A DNA stretch of 64,000 nt from Toxotes chatareus. Lineage: Eukaryota; Chordata; Actinopteri; Toxotidae. Shown piece after piece: positions 35,376-49,970 of this stretch. The notes below the pieces were generated by a model that did not search any database, was not told the DNA's origin, and saw only the letters and a program-made list of their open reading frames with translations. The stretch spans positions 2,588,501 through 2,652,500 of the forward strand of contig CM028888.1 in NCBI GenBank assembly GCA_016801885.1. Direction: 5' to 3'. How positions within the stretch are numbered: the stretch's first letter is position 1; every line of letters starts with the position of its first letter. The position numbers and the translations under genes were made by a program.

Positions 35376-38300
35376 CTCTTCTCACAGTTGCTCAGATTAA
35401 ACCCACAACCCTTTGCACAATCCCCAAAAGAAGAGACTGAAAGGCTGAAGTCCATGAGAAAAAAAAGAAAAGAAAAACCTCATCGGACCCCTGCGAAGCT
35501 CAGTGTGATCTGAGAGACAGAATGAGAAGGAGAAGAAAAGAGAAGACAGAGAGAAACTTTCTGATATGAGGTCAGGCTGATTAGCTTAAAAGGGAGGATG
35601 TATAGCTGCTCATTACCCAGTGGAAGAAAAATAACTTGACACTGCTCATACTGAACCACAGATGCTAATTTTGGGACGAGACGAGAGGACACATCCGACT
35701 TTGTATCAGAAGGAGGATTTTTTTTCCACTGGGCTTTTACAAGAGAAGTGATTATACTGAAATTTGACTAATTTTGTGGATTTTAAGAAGCAAAGTTACG
35801 ACTGACCAAAGCACTTTGTTTGAGATCAACTCTGGTCAATGTCGCCCTTTTGTCATAGCAAGAGAAATACTGATATTTAAATATCTTTCTTATATTGTTT
35901 TAATTATTGTTTTCTGTTCAGGTGGCAAACGGTTTTCATCCAATCCAGCATTTTCAGGTTCTTTTCCATAAGTCTGTTCACATTAAAATCCTGAAACAAT
36001 ATGAAAACATTCAAATCCTTTCTATTAGATGTGCACTGAACCCTTCAGCAAGCAGTTTTACACCAGTACACCTGACTACCATCATCTGACTTTTCAAAAA
36101 TAATTAAACCATCCACACCAACAAACAGGCCTTTTTAAAATGTGTCCACTGCAGTTCTAAAAAAATCCAGTCTTCATGATTAAAGGCGAATATTAAACAA
36201 AACAATTATTGTTTGACTAAGACTACATAAATCCAGGAACTACTCTGTAAGTCAAGATCTGAGGGAACACAAGAGCAGATTGTCAAGAGAAAAAGATGTT
36301 TTGACCTGAGGAGAAAGTATTAAGTATTACAGGTACAACCTGAGAAATATGCTGTCTTCATTTTAAAACAATTACTATATATAGGTAATTTACCACAATA
36401 CAACTCAAAGGCAATGTGTCCTCACAAATGTTGCTCTCTCTTTTCACACAAAGGCAAGAAACTGAGCTTCTCCTGTAAGTGCAGAGTAACCTTTCACTTG
36501 CACTGAAGTCAAATTTATTTGCATTGTTTGTGAGGCAGACGATGGCACAAGGCCCATTAAAATAACTGTCTCTGAAACAAACACAGCAGTCCGCCAGGGC
36601 TGGAACACAATTCACCTTAAAACAGTAAACGCGACGTGTCTAAAGGCAACGAATGAAGAAAAAAAAAAACAACAACACTCGCTGAGCAAGACGTGTTGCA
36701 GTGGATCTCACCAGAGAACTCCGCTCTGCTCTCCCCCTTCCACTTCTCAGTTCAACTGCTCCACCATAAAATGGGTCACCCAGTCTTCGCCTTGCAATTA
36801 ATTCATGTGATCTCTAGCTTGAATGGAAGCGGGTAGCAGCTGTGGCTGCGGTGCTGAGAAAACCCGGCCGAGAGAAGGATGTAATACGTCCAGGGGACCT
36901 TAATCTGCTGGGTCACACACAGATAAAGTAATGAGTGAGTTACTGTAGCAATACAGCTACCAGTTACCTCATATGCCCACATAGGGTTGTTTACTTTGTA
37001 CAGTATGTGAAATTATAACACAGTATTTAGAACATGTGAGTCAAGCAAGTGGAAGAAAAGTTATGTAATGTTGTATAAGGTTTTCCAGTGTCCCTGCAGG
37101 TGAATCCAGGTAACTCTAAATTAAAATGAAGTAGGTGAGGTCACTGGAACTTTTCCACAAACCACATACACAATAGATTGGTTACTACCGCAACAACCAA
37201 GTACCAGGGCTGCTGTTCTCACCCATCAGATTCTCTCTCTACAAACCCTTCTACATGTCATCGTTCCAATATTCATGCAAACATGACACAGTCATGCAAA
37301 TTACAAACAGCAAGTGGACAATGTGTTGTTGTCCTGAGTGTAAAAATGTGCATCTTTGCTCCATTATCAGACTGATATTCCTGATCTTCAAGGTTGGAAA
37401 TTCCCTGGAAATGCAAACACACACTAAACTGACCAGCAGATTAAACTGACCAGCAGATGCCCAGGTAGTGGTTAACAAAACAGACCTGGTAACACTAGTT
37501 TCTGCTTCACCTATAGTGGTAAACTAACAACAACAGATCTACACAACAGGACACACTAAAACAGGAAATGTACACACAGAGTAAAAAGTGAATTCCACTG
37601 AAGCCTAATAAGCTTTCAGTCCATGTCGCCATTGTTGTTTTTTTCTCCAGGAAGAAATCAATAGGTCTTGAGGTGACACAAACACTGCTGTGACTGTTTG
37701 TATATGTGAAAGGTGAAGGGAGGATGGAGGAAGAAAGGGGTCCAGTGGGAAGTAAAGTGAGCAGGAGAAGGAAAAGAATGATGAGAGGATGGAGGAGGAA
37801 TGAAGGGAGAGACATTGATTTGCTGGGAGTGTGTATGTGTCAGTGTCATCTGCGATCAGCACCACTTGGTTGATGAGTTTAGGGGCATACGCGTGTGACA
37901 AATGTATATGTTCACGTGCTGAGTTTTCCGTCTGTGTGAGTGTGTGTATTCGAGGAGGTGGAGTGTGAAGGAAGATATGGACGACACAATAAAGACAGAG
38001 AGCGAAAACAACAGCTGGGGGAGATATTAGCCACGAAGCATGCGGCCCCGCCTCGCACACGCACACACACATATATATGCAGCTTCACCACTTGCAGCCT
38101 GACCCACCCAAAGATACACCAACTGCCCCCACCCTGCGTTAAAGGGTAAGTCTACTCCTCTCTATCTCTTTCTGGTTCACCCACCTGTTAGCAGGCTGAT
38201 CCCAGAACAGCTCACTGTGTCCGTTAGCCAGTGTTAACGTCCACTCTCAGACTAATGTTACCTAACAGGAGCTGCCAGTGTTGATTTTCTGGGTGCTTAG

Positions 38301-41300
38301 TAACTTGTTCGTCCCAAACAGCCACACCGGACGAACCTTAAAGCAAACTTTTCATTACGGCTGTGCAGCTCATTGTATGTGACTGTACACTGCAACCTCA
38401 GTTTCCCCCCAGTTAAAAGAAAAATCCACTTTCAGACACTCTCACAAAACACGAAGAAAATATATTTCAGTATATGACGTTAAAGGTCAAATTCCAAAAA
38501 TTAAGACAAACCGACTAGAAAATAAGTTTAGGGAGAAATCCAATTAAGGGTCTGGATGTCTAATTATGCATCTGCAGCAAACACCATCCTGTATATTCAG
38601 CTTGTAATTAATGGTAACATTGTGCATGATTTTAACTTATATGGGAAATTAGTAGACCTTTATTGAATGGTTGTTTTTCATAAAGCGTTGATTAGAAAAA
38701 CATTTGCATTCCACAAACTTTCCAATGAGCAGGTGCTTCAATGCAAAGATTTAGGTCATTATGCAGTCACATTTCAGCTCACATAAAGAAAACTAAAGCG
38801 TTTTTCGGTGCTGGGAATGTGGGGAGAGAAAGATTAGTCTTCCAAAGAAATTACTAAAGAATGTCAAATGTGTTTGAGCATGAAAAGGCATGTAGACATG
38901 GGAAGACCTAAAGTCTGACATGTAGACAAGAATTAATACACAGCTAATTATCTCTAAAAAGAGACAGCTCTTTTACAATCAACTAAAAAGTAGCAAATAT
39001 TCCTTAACTCGTGTGTATTTACCTACATTTCTCATTTTACAACTCTGTACAATGACCACATCTCTTGAAAACAAAAGGAAAAGTCTGTTTCTCAACAACC
39101 TGTGCCTGCTTTAATAGTTTTAACCAACCTTCAGTTCAATTATCAAGACATTTTACCAAAAAACTTTTCAAGAAGAGTCAAGCAAATGTGGAGGAGTGAG
39201 CTCTACAACAAACAAACGTGGATCCTGCTGCTGTTAACCTTTGTTTTCACTTCTAAATAAGTAGTTTACATAACTGGACTTGTTCAAAACCTGTTTGATT
39301 GTTTGTGCTGCAAAGTCCTGTCTACTTGTACACTTGTAAAAGGCTGTCTAACAATGTCTCTCCTCAAAATGAAGACATTAAATGAAATATCATCATAACT
39401 GACAGAGGTGATGGCAGAAATAAACTAATAATCTCCAGGTTAAACATGATTTTCCACTAAGTGAAAAGATGTTTTCAGCGGCTGTTTATTGGTAGGGTTT
39501 TCTGAGATTCATGCTGTACTGAAATGTACTCCTGAAATCTTCCTGGCATACCCAAGAACTCCTCTCTTAACCTGCTTTACGGTTCATTTCATCAATTTCC
39601 TGCGTTTGCCAGCAGGCTTCTCTGTAACCCTGTGAACATGTGCCTGAACCTGTTGCATCCAGTTGTGGAATATACTGTACAAAAAGTGTAGGAAGAGCCT
39701 CACAGCAGTTCACAGGTCAATACAGTTCATAGTTCATGACTTGTCACTCCGGTCCTTAGCTGATGCCTAAGAATTGTTCGGATATCAACAAGGTCTGTAG
39801 AGATTCCTGCAGGTTGTCCCTTTAAAGCCGATTTTCCTGTAATCCATGTGCCCTCTTGTCAAGTTGCTAACAAATTGCTACACAATCAGGCTTCCTTTCC
39901 TCCCTTTTCAAATACAGTGTCACACACTAAAGACGGGCTCTCAGCGCTGTGAATAAAGTAATCATCGCTGACAAAAACACATTCAGCGTCAAAATAACAA
40001 GCTTTTAAGGGACAGAGAAAAGCCTTCGATTGACCGCCAAGCAGTTCACTGATCTCCTGATCAATAAGTGAGACTTTAAATGAAAAAAAAAGTAAATGGC
40101 AAAATGTAATTACAGTTTTCAATAGTTTGTTTTTTAAAACCTTAAAAACCTCCCTTCTGCTACAAACTGCCGAGGGTGAGGAGACGCAAACTCATCCATT
40201 CACTCCAGTTGAAACAAAAACCAGCATCGAGTCTTTTCACCCATCCATTACTTCAAAATCATCACTTTTATAAAAGAAAACCCACAAACATGTGGGCTCA
40301 GTCATCATGGGAGTGAAACTTTCAACAGCAGTAATGCTCATTACAGACAACGTTAGCACCCGTGACAGCCCTGCTTAACTCGGGAAACAGTCTGTTTATG
40401 TTGGAACCAGGTGAATTTATCTCACCATGCTGGAACGTTTTTTTTTTTTTTTTTTAATTTGGTTTAATAACATCCTAGTTTCAAAGCTGATTCGACCAAA
40501 TGACTTGTTAACATGAAGGAGTTGAGCTCAGACGGGAAGCGGTGATGAAAGTGGAAACTGTGCACAACAGTAGACGTGGTGACGTAGACACTGGCACCAT
40601 CTACATCTACACATACTCTGTATCTGTAGATAAACATGTCTGTTTCAGATACAGTAACAGACAATCAACAATACTCCAAGATATCCATGTTGGAATAAAC
40701 ATTACCTGCTGCAAAGGAAAAATGTGTGTAACATGGTGATACAGAGCCTCGTGATCCACATGTCTCACCTAGCTGAACATCCTGAAAGGGGCACTCAGAA
40801 ACCCTCTCCCCCCAACATATGGGGAACTGGACCCACACACACAAGTCCCATTTCCACTCCCACAGTTAGACATAAATGGATGTAACAGCTTTACACATCC
40901 ATTTGCATATATCATCAAGCCTGATGCACCACTTAATGGGACCTGTTGATGAAAAGAAAGGCAAAGTAGAAGTGTAGTTTCACCTACTATCATCACTGAA
41001 ATACCTCCATCATCATTATTAAATGTCAGAGAGAGGATCGATGATTGATTTATCGCCCTCACATTGAAACAGACTGTGTGCAGTAGGCACACACAGCTTC
41101 ACACACGAGGATAAAACTAAAAGATCACTGAGGAAATAACAGATTAAATTCAAGTTCATCACTCATGCAGTGATTTAAAATTAGAAACCAAAACACCTGA
41201 ACAAAAAGTGTTTTACTATAAGACTGTGTCTCTTGTCTAGTATTTAATCTTCTTATCATTTCACCCACAGCTGGCTCAAGAAAACTGTGTCTTATCTTAA

Positions 41301-42395
41301 GTATATGTGAGGTGCATACATTTTCACCCTGCCTTCCAGTGCGGCCGTTCGGAGCAGCACTTTTGCATTCTGATGGCTCACGGCTACCTCACATATCACA
41401 GTTACCTCAGGTCCTTTGGCTGTGCAAGTCCTCAGAAATTAATGCTAAGGATCCTCCGCACAAAGTCAGGTGAAATAAGGTCAGCAGCAGACCGTGACAA
41501 CAACAACAGACTAATCTAAGATGTCACCTCTGCCTCTTTTGTTGCCACAATCTCATTATTTCTTCGAGTCTCGCTGTTGTTTACGTTGTGCAAATTCTCT
41601 GGTGACAGCCAGGATGATGGGGCACAGGTACACACAAAGTGCACAAGTCTGTATGTGATCAGTGCTATTCGCAGACAAATTGGTAAAAAAACAGGTACTG
41701 TGCATAATGAGCCTAATGGTCAGGTAATGCTCAAAAAGAAATAGTACAATGTGCTGTCCGACCTCGTTGGAAATCTAAATCTGAACGGTCACACAGGAAG
41801 GTGGGATGAAAAGCCAGCCATCAAAGGGGGGGGTGGACACAATGGGGATAACGCCACATTTTACAGACGGTCTCTCCTGGAAGATATTTCTTGTGTTGCA
41901 ATCGTTTGTTTTAGTTGTGTAAAGAATGAGAGAAGAGAGAGAAGTTCAAACCCGACGTCGGTAAGGTGAGGGAGGAGGGGATTTCTGAAGCTATTCAGCC
42001 ACCTGACATGCACTCCAGATGAAGTATCCTGACAGCTCAACGTTACAGCGCGAGACGTGACCCAACAACAGCACCAAACCTGTGCAGCTACTGATTCATT
42101 AAACAGAACTGACGCACAAATTTGTGCGTTTGTTTCATTAGAGACAACATGATGTATAATATCAGTATTAAACATCAGCTGATCTGCTTAAAGGGCTGCA
42201 TGTTACTCAGATTAGCTCAGAATAAAAACACACCCACAACAGAATCCTATCTGCTTCCTCTCCCAAAACAGGGCGGCTGTTTTTACTTCCTGGAAGCTCC
42301 ACTCTGGAGGAAGTGGGCTGCCAACAATGACATCATCATCCTGCACCAGCAGAGGAAACTGCACCCGTCCAGTATCTGCAATGCATTCGCCGTTT

Positions 42396-42400
<5 letters not shown>

Positions 42401-42441
<41 letters not shown>

Positions 42442-42820
42442 CCAAAATTGTGAATGTGCTGTCCTTTGAATGGATTGAATGCCCTAAACATAGGCACACA
42501 CACACACACACCATTCCTCACACACACACAAATACACACTCTGACAAACACTCATGCTAGCAAAGACCTCCTGGCAAAAGCACAGTAAATAGGCCTCTAA
42601 CCTCTTATGGCTCATGCTCTCACACACACACACACACATGCAAACACACAGAGAGTAATAGAGTGTGTGTACATGTGTGTGTGTTGTGGACTGTCTTTGT
42701 GCATGACTGCTCCTGTTTGCCGGAGGACAACTGACTTGTTTATGTGCATACATCAGTGACACACACACACATATGCACAGAGGACCTCATTGTGTGTTTG
42801 TGTGTGCATTTGTGTGTATT

Positions 42821-42867
<47 letters not shown>
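42401..42867. repeat. Cluster of (CT)n, (CA)n and (GA)n microsatellites
   Basis: (CT)18 at 42401-42436, CA runs near 42493-42512 and 42519-42530, a CA run near 42619-42638, and (GA)n at 42824-42867. Confidence 0.95.
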
Positions 42868-42870
<3 letters not shown>

Positions 42871-43139
42871 CAGGGCTATTCACTGTGCTGTGCTGGCAGG
42901 TATTCAGTGTGTGTGCGAGCGTGTACGTGTGTGTTCGCCTTTGGCTGAAGTGGCGACTTAGAAATGGAGAGAGAGAGTGAGAAGGGGGCAGGGAGATAGA
43001 GAGAGGTAGAGAAACAGAGAGAGAGAGGGGGGAGAGAGAGAGACTGGTTTGGAAAGGTGGAGGAGGAAGAGGAGGAGGAGGAGAAGGAGGGGGGGGGTCA
43101 GGCTACACAGTCTTTTCGGCAACTCCCGCCAGAGCCGTG

Positions 43140-43153
43140 GTTGCCATGGCGAC
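43140..43153 (+). promoter_or_regulatory. RFX X-box-like palindrome
   Basis: GTTGCCATGGCGAC lies in a locally GC-rich stretch (43100-43190). On the - strand the same bases place an ATG in a near-ideal Kozak context (gccATGG). Confidence 0.35.
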
Positions 43154-43275
43154 AGGGCGAGCGGAAGCAGAGCCTCCCTCGACATATCCTATTAGGGTGA
43201 GAGAGAGAGTTGAAAGAGAAAGCAGGAGAAGAACAACGGCGGGAAAAAAGAGATGAGATGAGATAAAATGCGAGA

Positions 43276-43280
<5 letters not shown>

Positions 43281-43306
<26 letters not shown>
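43281..43306. repeat. (GT)n microsatellite
   Basis: Thirteen TG units, followed by a GCACGTGCAC palindrome. Confidence 0.95.
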
Positions 43307-46300
43307 CACGTGCACGTTCTGGGGAAAAAAAGAGACACTGAAAATAGAGTCTCCTTCTAACTTTTGCTTGGAAAGCCATAACGAGGCCGCAGAATGACCT
43401 TTGACCTCGTTCTGACACGCTGAAAAACAAAAGTTAGCCTGCATGAAGCAGCCAGCCCGTTTAATCATCTCCTCTTTCCTTTCCTCTGTCCCCACCTTTC
43501 TTCTTCTTCTTCTTATCTCTTTTTGACTTTCACCAACCAACTGCCGAGCTACTCGTGAGCAAGCCGTTTCACCTCACATGGAACAGTGGCCGGCAGAGGT
43601 GTCTTTTAAACAGTAATCAGGACACCAGACCACATCCTGTCCTGAATTCAGAGTTTTCCTCCTTTCCATTACACTGACATATGACCGCCAACCAAAGGTC
43701 TGTTACCTTTATAGATTTCAGCGCAGTCTCATGCTAAGCCATTTCCTCTGCAGCCCTATGCACCCTGTCCACAACAAGTTCTGTCCTCAACAGGAGCTGT
43801 TACTGAAGGCCGACCCTGTAAAACCTGCAGATGCTTTTGAACATCCCTGAAAGTGTGAAGAAACATAAGTTCAAAGTTTAAAACAATAAGTCGATTAGTC
43901 CTGAAACTGAGTAAAAAACATAATGAATTGATAATGGATTAAAAACATTCTCTGCTTCCAGCTTCTTCGCTGTGAAGATTTTCTGTTTTATCTCCTATGT
44001 GATAGTAAACTGAATATATCTGGGTTTAAGAGTTATAGCTGGTCACCTTGTATCAGACATTTTTTTCATATATTTAATCTCTTAACCAAGCAAATAATCA
44101 TCAGATTAAAGATAGTCAGCTTTCAGTCTTGGTTGTGCTGGTGATACACACGAGTCGTATTAAAAATCACAATAATGAACTCGAGTTCAGACGAGACGTA
44201 ACATTAAGTAGGATGTGAGGCGTTTAAGTGTCTGAAGGTTCCCAGTGGAATGAATACCAGGAGGATCTGCTTCCTGGAGACTTTATCTTTGGACAGGAAA
44301 CTCCACTCCCCTCTGTTCGAAGCAACCACAGAGGTGTGGTCAGAACACACGCGCGCACACACACACACACATACGCACACTCACCCTCCACTTAATGATG
44401 CCTTACGCAATACTACTCCACCCAGCCCCCACCCTTTACTAACCCAAACCACACCATGCCACAAACACAAATGCGCATACACACATAGGGCTGAACCCGT
44501 CCCCTCCCCCAGTCCTCTACCCTCACAGCCTCCTGTGAACACACTGACATAATTCTGCTTTTTCTCAGAAATACAAGAAGTCTTAAATCTGTGAATCGAG
44601 TTTATTTTCTAACAGCAGGTGGACCGTTTGGCTCTTTTCTGGGGTCGAGTTTTAGGTCCATCTCCACCAGTTCCCTCATACCCTGCTACCCAAAGCTTGA
44701 ACTGTGTGATCAGTTGTACTGAAATGAAAATTCAGCCATTATAGAAACAGAGTCGAAATGTAACTGGCTTCTTAGTGTAACTGGTTTCAAGTCTAGGCAG
44801 GTATGACGCAACTTAGTTACTGTTTCCTAGGTAAGAGAAGCTTTGAAATCAAACTGGTAGCTGGTTGGCTGATAAGCAGCAGTATCTGTCATATGGGCTG
44901 ATTTGATTTCATTTCCTCCTACAGGAAAAAAAAAAAAGGGAATCAGAACAATTTTAAATGCAAGGATGACCACTTAAAGTGCAAACTCTCCACCTGCTCA
45001 TGAACACGACACTCAGTGAATATGGGCTCCTTTCAGCAGCTCAAGTTAATCTTAGTGGCTGAAATAAATTTAATCTATCGGCCTCAGCAAAGGTGGCTGA
45101 GGGTTTGTTTCACTGTTCTAAACTATTCATTTACTATTCAATTACTTCTCTAAAGACTAAGACACACACACACACACACACAGAGTTCTCTTTTTACTCT
45201 ACACTTAGGCTGAGCCTAAACCCTATCTTAAACACAGTTTCAACCCAAATCAAGATAAACAACCACAATGAGACATTCAGAAACTCCAAAACCTCCATTG
45301 TCCCCATACAGGTAAGTCGCTCTCTCTCTGTTTGTCTGACCTCATATCTAAGCAAACCTATCATGACCCAACCATGCAACCGGGGAGCACAGTTTCTATG
45401 TGATGTTGCTAAATTCCCACTTTAAAACCACCACTCCCTTCTAATGGAGCCAGCCGTGCCATTCCCACTCTCTCACAATACCAGAATCTACTGTAAGTCT
45501 CTGCTCTCCACCTTATGGATAACTACAGGCTGCACACGGTGTCACAAAACCCGCTCTGCACATCAATCGCCATGTCAGTCAAAGTAGCATGATAATAATA
45601 AACACCTTCCAGAGTTCCCACGCCTTCACTGAAGGTCCAGCTAACAGCTCACAGGCCTGTTAGCATTGTTAGCTTTCCAACAGAAAACCAAGGACAGAGC
45701 CAACTGGGACGACATTATGAATAAAAATAAATATGATAACAACATTACAGAAAAAACAAAAAAAGGCAACACAGAGGAGGACAAAATGGACGGCAATCCT
45801 AATCCTGTGGTCCACCCTGTCCTTATCTGAACGTCCACACCCTACCTCTCTACCTTCCCTCGTACCTCTCCTCTCCTCATCTGCACTCTTTCATCATGTC
45901 TCCTCACCACCAAATCATTTCCATCTCTCTCTTTATCTTCTCTTCCCTCTCTGCTTTTTTTTTACACTTCTTACAGCTTCCTCACTTCATTCCTCACCAC
46001 ATCCAGCTGACAACACCCTTCCCTCCTTCCTCTGCATGTACACTGGGTTAATGGTTGCTATAGCATGCCTGTGGCTCACCTTATCATTACCTCTCACACC
46101 CTTTATTCTATACCCTCCTCTGCCTCCGATTATAACAGGGTCCGTGGCCCAACCGATCAGCTTAACACTAAAGCTAGATATGTCAGAGGTGTGGCAACAT
46201 GCCTACGCTGGCAACTTGTCAGCTCAGTCAGGGCAAAATGCAAACACTCCCAATGTATATAACTTCTGATTATATTGAAGTCACGCACAGAAAGACTAAC

Positions 46301-49123
46301 CACCTGTAATCATTATGTCCCAGATCAGGATAGGAAGCTACAACCAGCCATACAACAAACACGAATATAAATAAAAATATATATAATTTGGCTTTTTGGA
46401 AGAATTGATAACAAATGAGTGAAAACACAAACTGATTTTACAGAGACAAAAGCCCATTACAAGCAGAAACTAACCAATAAAGATACAACAGACAATGCAA
46501 TATACTGCAGTGTGTATGTGTGTACCGCTCAAATCCTCTGAGACATAAACTGATCTATTTATCTCTCAGAAAATAAAAAGTCAGAAGTTAAAAAAAAGGA
46601 GTCAGCGAAAGGATACAGGTGCTTCCTGCTTCAGAGAAACTCGCTGGTTCTGCAGCTACGCTTCAAATTAGCTTAATTTATTTGCAAACAGTCGGACAGA
46701 GATGGTTTGATCCTACGAGATAAAAGTGCTGGAGAATGCAGGCGATGTGCAGGGTCACCCCAGCAGAAGTTTGGTTTCAAGAGGAGCCTTTCCCTCAAAA
46801 TGATTCACACAGTGTCTTGTCAGGGCGCTTAGGCGCTGCCGTGACCTCTGACCTCCTTGCTATTTCTTTCACGGAGCTTGTTCTAATGATACGCTCCCTG
46901 AAAGTCAATCAGGATGAAAACAAACAAAAGGTCAACTGTGCTGCTTGAAATGCAAAACCTCAAATGTCAACACACTTTACCATGTGAGAGCAATTAAGTG
47001 TTTGTTCATAAAGTGCGTTTTATGACTTTCTACAGAGCTTTATCCATCCTCCCATCAGGACTACCTGCTCTTCCTGCTCCCTCATTTTCCTGACATCCTG
47101 TTGACAGAGCAGAAAGAGTCATCATGATCTTAATATGCCCTGTCATATTTACATACCCAGAGAAGCCAGGCAGAGGTCACATGTTTTTTTTTTTTTTTCT
47201 CAGAGCTGCTTCACTTCACATTCACACAGTTCAATTAATTCTGTCACTGCTGCTGGAATCCCTGGGAGGTTAAAGGCTTTTGCTTAAAGGCTCTCCAGCA
47301 GTAAGGCCTCGTTCAGTTTCAATGTCCAATTCAAAGTAAGGTAGTTCTTCCTTCCTGGGAAAGAAAAGCTGAGCAGCACAGGAAATGAGGTTTTATGATT
47401 CTGGTTTGTTTGGAATAAGCAGCAGCAGAAGAAGAAGCAGCAGCAGCAGCAGAAGAGGAGCTGGGTAGAAACTACTAGAAACAGCTTCACCAACAGGAAC
47501 TCAAACTGCAAAAAGAGTCACACATTACCACTTTTCTACATGTCAAGAAATCTGAAGCATCTGATTCCGTACAACCATCACCAGACTCCTCCTCTTCCTC
47601 ACCAACACACCATCCCGTCAACCACCACTCACTGTCCAATCCATCCCCCCTCCACCCTCACGCTCCCTCACCCGCCTCTCCATGCATATCTCCTGTGACT
47701 CCTCTATCAATTTTACTCTTGCATTTCCTTCACTTCATCTATCTTTGGAGCTATCATCAGTTCATCCTCCACGGTTCAACTACCCACAACTTCCATTTCA
47801 TCAGTCCTTCCACTTCAATCAGTCCCCTGCATCCTCGGTTCTCATTTATACGAAACTACGGCTTCTACTATAATTCTCTAAAATAAAGTTCCGAATAATT
47901 CTTACGAATTATCCATCACAAGTTTGTGATGACGAGGTGAAGTAATGACTAAAGACGGGTCCATGTAATAAATGATCACTTGCATTAGAGGGAACTTTGT
48001 GAAAAAATGGATAAAGTTCCAGGAAAACTGTTTAGAAATAGTTCAGAGTTGATATCATCCACATTTCACAAAATAACAGGCAGAGGCATGATTTCATATT
48101 TTGGTGCACGCTGTCTGTTGAAAGTCAAAATGCAGACGCTAATTGTGTGTTTTAATAAAGTTTTGAAGAATGTCTTTGCCCCGTTTGTCTCCACGTCAGC
48201 AGGGTTTTCAAAAACCAATTTACATTAAATCTAGTGAACAGAAACTGATTCAATTTGAGTGTGTTGGGTGATCTGAATCTGGGGTTCTATCAAAAATGAT
48301 TTTTAACAAAAACTGTGAAAATAATGACACTTACAAATTCCACGTGAGACAGGAAAACAGAAACTCACAGCTGACCTTTCATAAAAGTAAATACCTGCTA
48401 AATACCAACACCTAAGCAGTGAAAGAAAAACATGAATTCTTTCACACTGTCATCACTGAGTTACTATAGACACAACATTTTGGTTTTGGGCCTGGGGTTA
48501 GGCATCCAAAAAGCTGAATAAATCTGGTCTGGCAAAACAAACACAGGGTCTCCAGGCAAAAAAAAACGGTGACCATGAGTCGGCTTTTGCCGAAACACAA
48601 TTCAACGCCACCCAGCATGGCACTGCTTTATCTGCTTTATCGTTTCAGATATGCATCCATAGATTATTTTGTAGTGTGAAGATCATTTTTCCACTGTTTA
48701 CCTGGTGATCATGGCAACAACAGATAAAACGATTGCTGCTGTGGTAACTTTTCAGAGCAGTAAAATCCCTCCCTATCATTTAGCCATCCGATAAGCTGCC
48801 TAACTCACAGACCTGTTTCTCAAACCAACTTTTCTGGACTGAGTTTCATCATCTTTGAAACAACATGCTCCCATCAGCACAGCCCCTTGTATTTTTTTTT
48901 TTTTTTATGCAGAGCTGTTTTCAGTCCAAACACTGATCAGATAAAGCATCTTGACCCAATCACACCAACCTCCAACACAGGTTTATCCCAGCTCGGTGCA
49001 TCAGTTTCAAACAGAGAACAAAGTTGATTGAGAATCTAATGGGAATGTTTATTCTAGGTTTTCACACCAAGGGTCTTATTTTTAGTCTTGTCCATCATTT
49101 CTGTCTCTGATGACACAAGAAAC

Positions 49124-49179
49124 GGTCAGACAGGTTGTAAACAAGCCAACCTGAGGGTTTGTTTACAACCTGTCTGACC
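49124..49179. repeat. Perfect 21-bp inverted repeat (hairpin)
   Basis: The arms at 49124-49144 and 49159-49179 are exact reverse complements. On the + strand the pairing continues inward with one G-U and two G-C pairs, leaving an 8-base loop (AACCTGAG). A further pair of 9-base arms (catcatttc at 49093-49101, gaaatgatg at 49210-49218) lies outside it. It may be a short fold-back element or an RNA hairpin gene; the sequence does not say which. Confidence 0.7.
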
Positions 49180-49685
49180 ACGTGGCTTCTCCTGTTATTA
49201 CTATAGGAGGAAATGATGCCAGTTCTATGAAAACAGACCTGGGTTGAACTAAACCAGTGGACCACGTGATGAAACACTGGTGTAAAATGGAGGCCACAGC
49301 TCTGCTTTACATATGGCTTCCATGTCTGCTGCTCACTCTCAGATATAAAGATCAAACGTGGACTCCCTGAAGTTGGAACACTAAGAGAGGCAAGATTCAT
49401 ATTATCAGTGATTGACGAATTGATTTTCAGTTGATCACTGACTCATAAATAAAATCCTCCCTCAGCGTCTGACTCTAATCCGGTGTGAACTCGACATGAT
49501 CAAACAAGCGCAATCATAAACCATGCGAGTCGCAGCCACACCTGCCCACACCCACCTGACTATCATCCATCCATCTGTCCATGAATCCCTCTGCCTCTTC
49601 ACCCACACATCCTCCACCCCATCCCTTCTAATCAATCAACCAATCACCTCCATCCAACCCCCCCGTCCCGTCTCGTCCTCCTCAC

Positions 49686-49938
49686 CGTGCACTCCATCTC
49701 CTCTGGCTCTGGTTTGATCTGTACAGAGGGCATGTCTGTCTCTCCCTCCTCCTCCTCCTCCTTTTCTTTCTTCTTCTTCTTCTTCACAGACTTTGTCGCC
49801 ACTTCCTCTCGCTCCTCCTCGCCTGATTCCTCCTCGTCCTCCTTCGGCGGCCGAGGCCGGGTCACGGGCTCCTCCTCCTTCTCCTCCTCTTCCTTGACTG
49901 TAGGTGGCAGAGGTGATGACGATGGCAGCGATTGTTGC

Positions 49939-49970
<32 letters not shown>

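Larger units (their letters stand above)
32781..49685 (-). other. klf8: Large klf8 intron
   Basis: This 16.9 kb intron has no recognised exon. Contents, in window order: two POU octamers (34197, 34254), GA-rich sequence around 34900-35000, an X-box-like palindrome (35020), (CT)n at 35339-35367, an AT-rich block with homeodomain-type sites (38540-38800), poly-T at 40440-40455, (CT)n/(CA)n/(GA)n at 42401-42867, a GC-rich spot with an X-box-like site (43140), (GT)n at 43281-43306, CA runs near 44345-44372 and 45161-45182, GCA/GAA repeats at 47420-47458 and a strong hairpin at 49124-49179. Confidence 0.75.
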
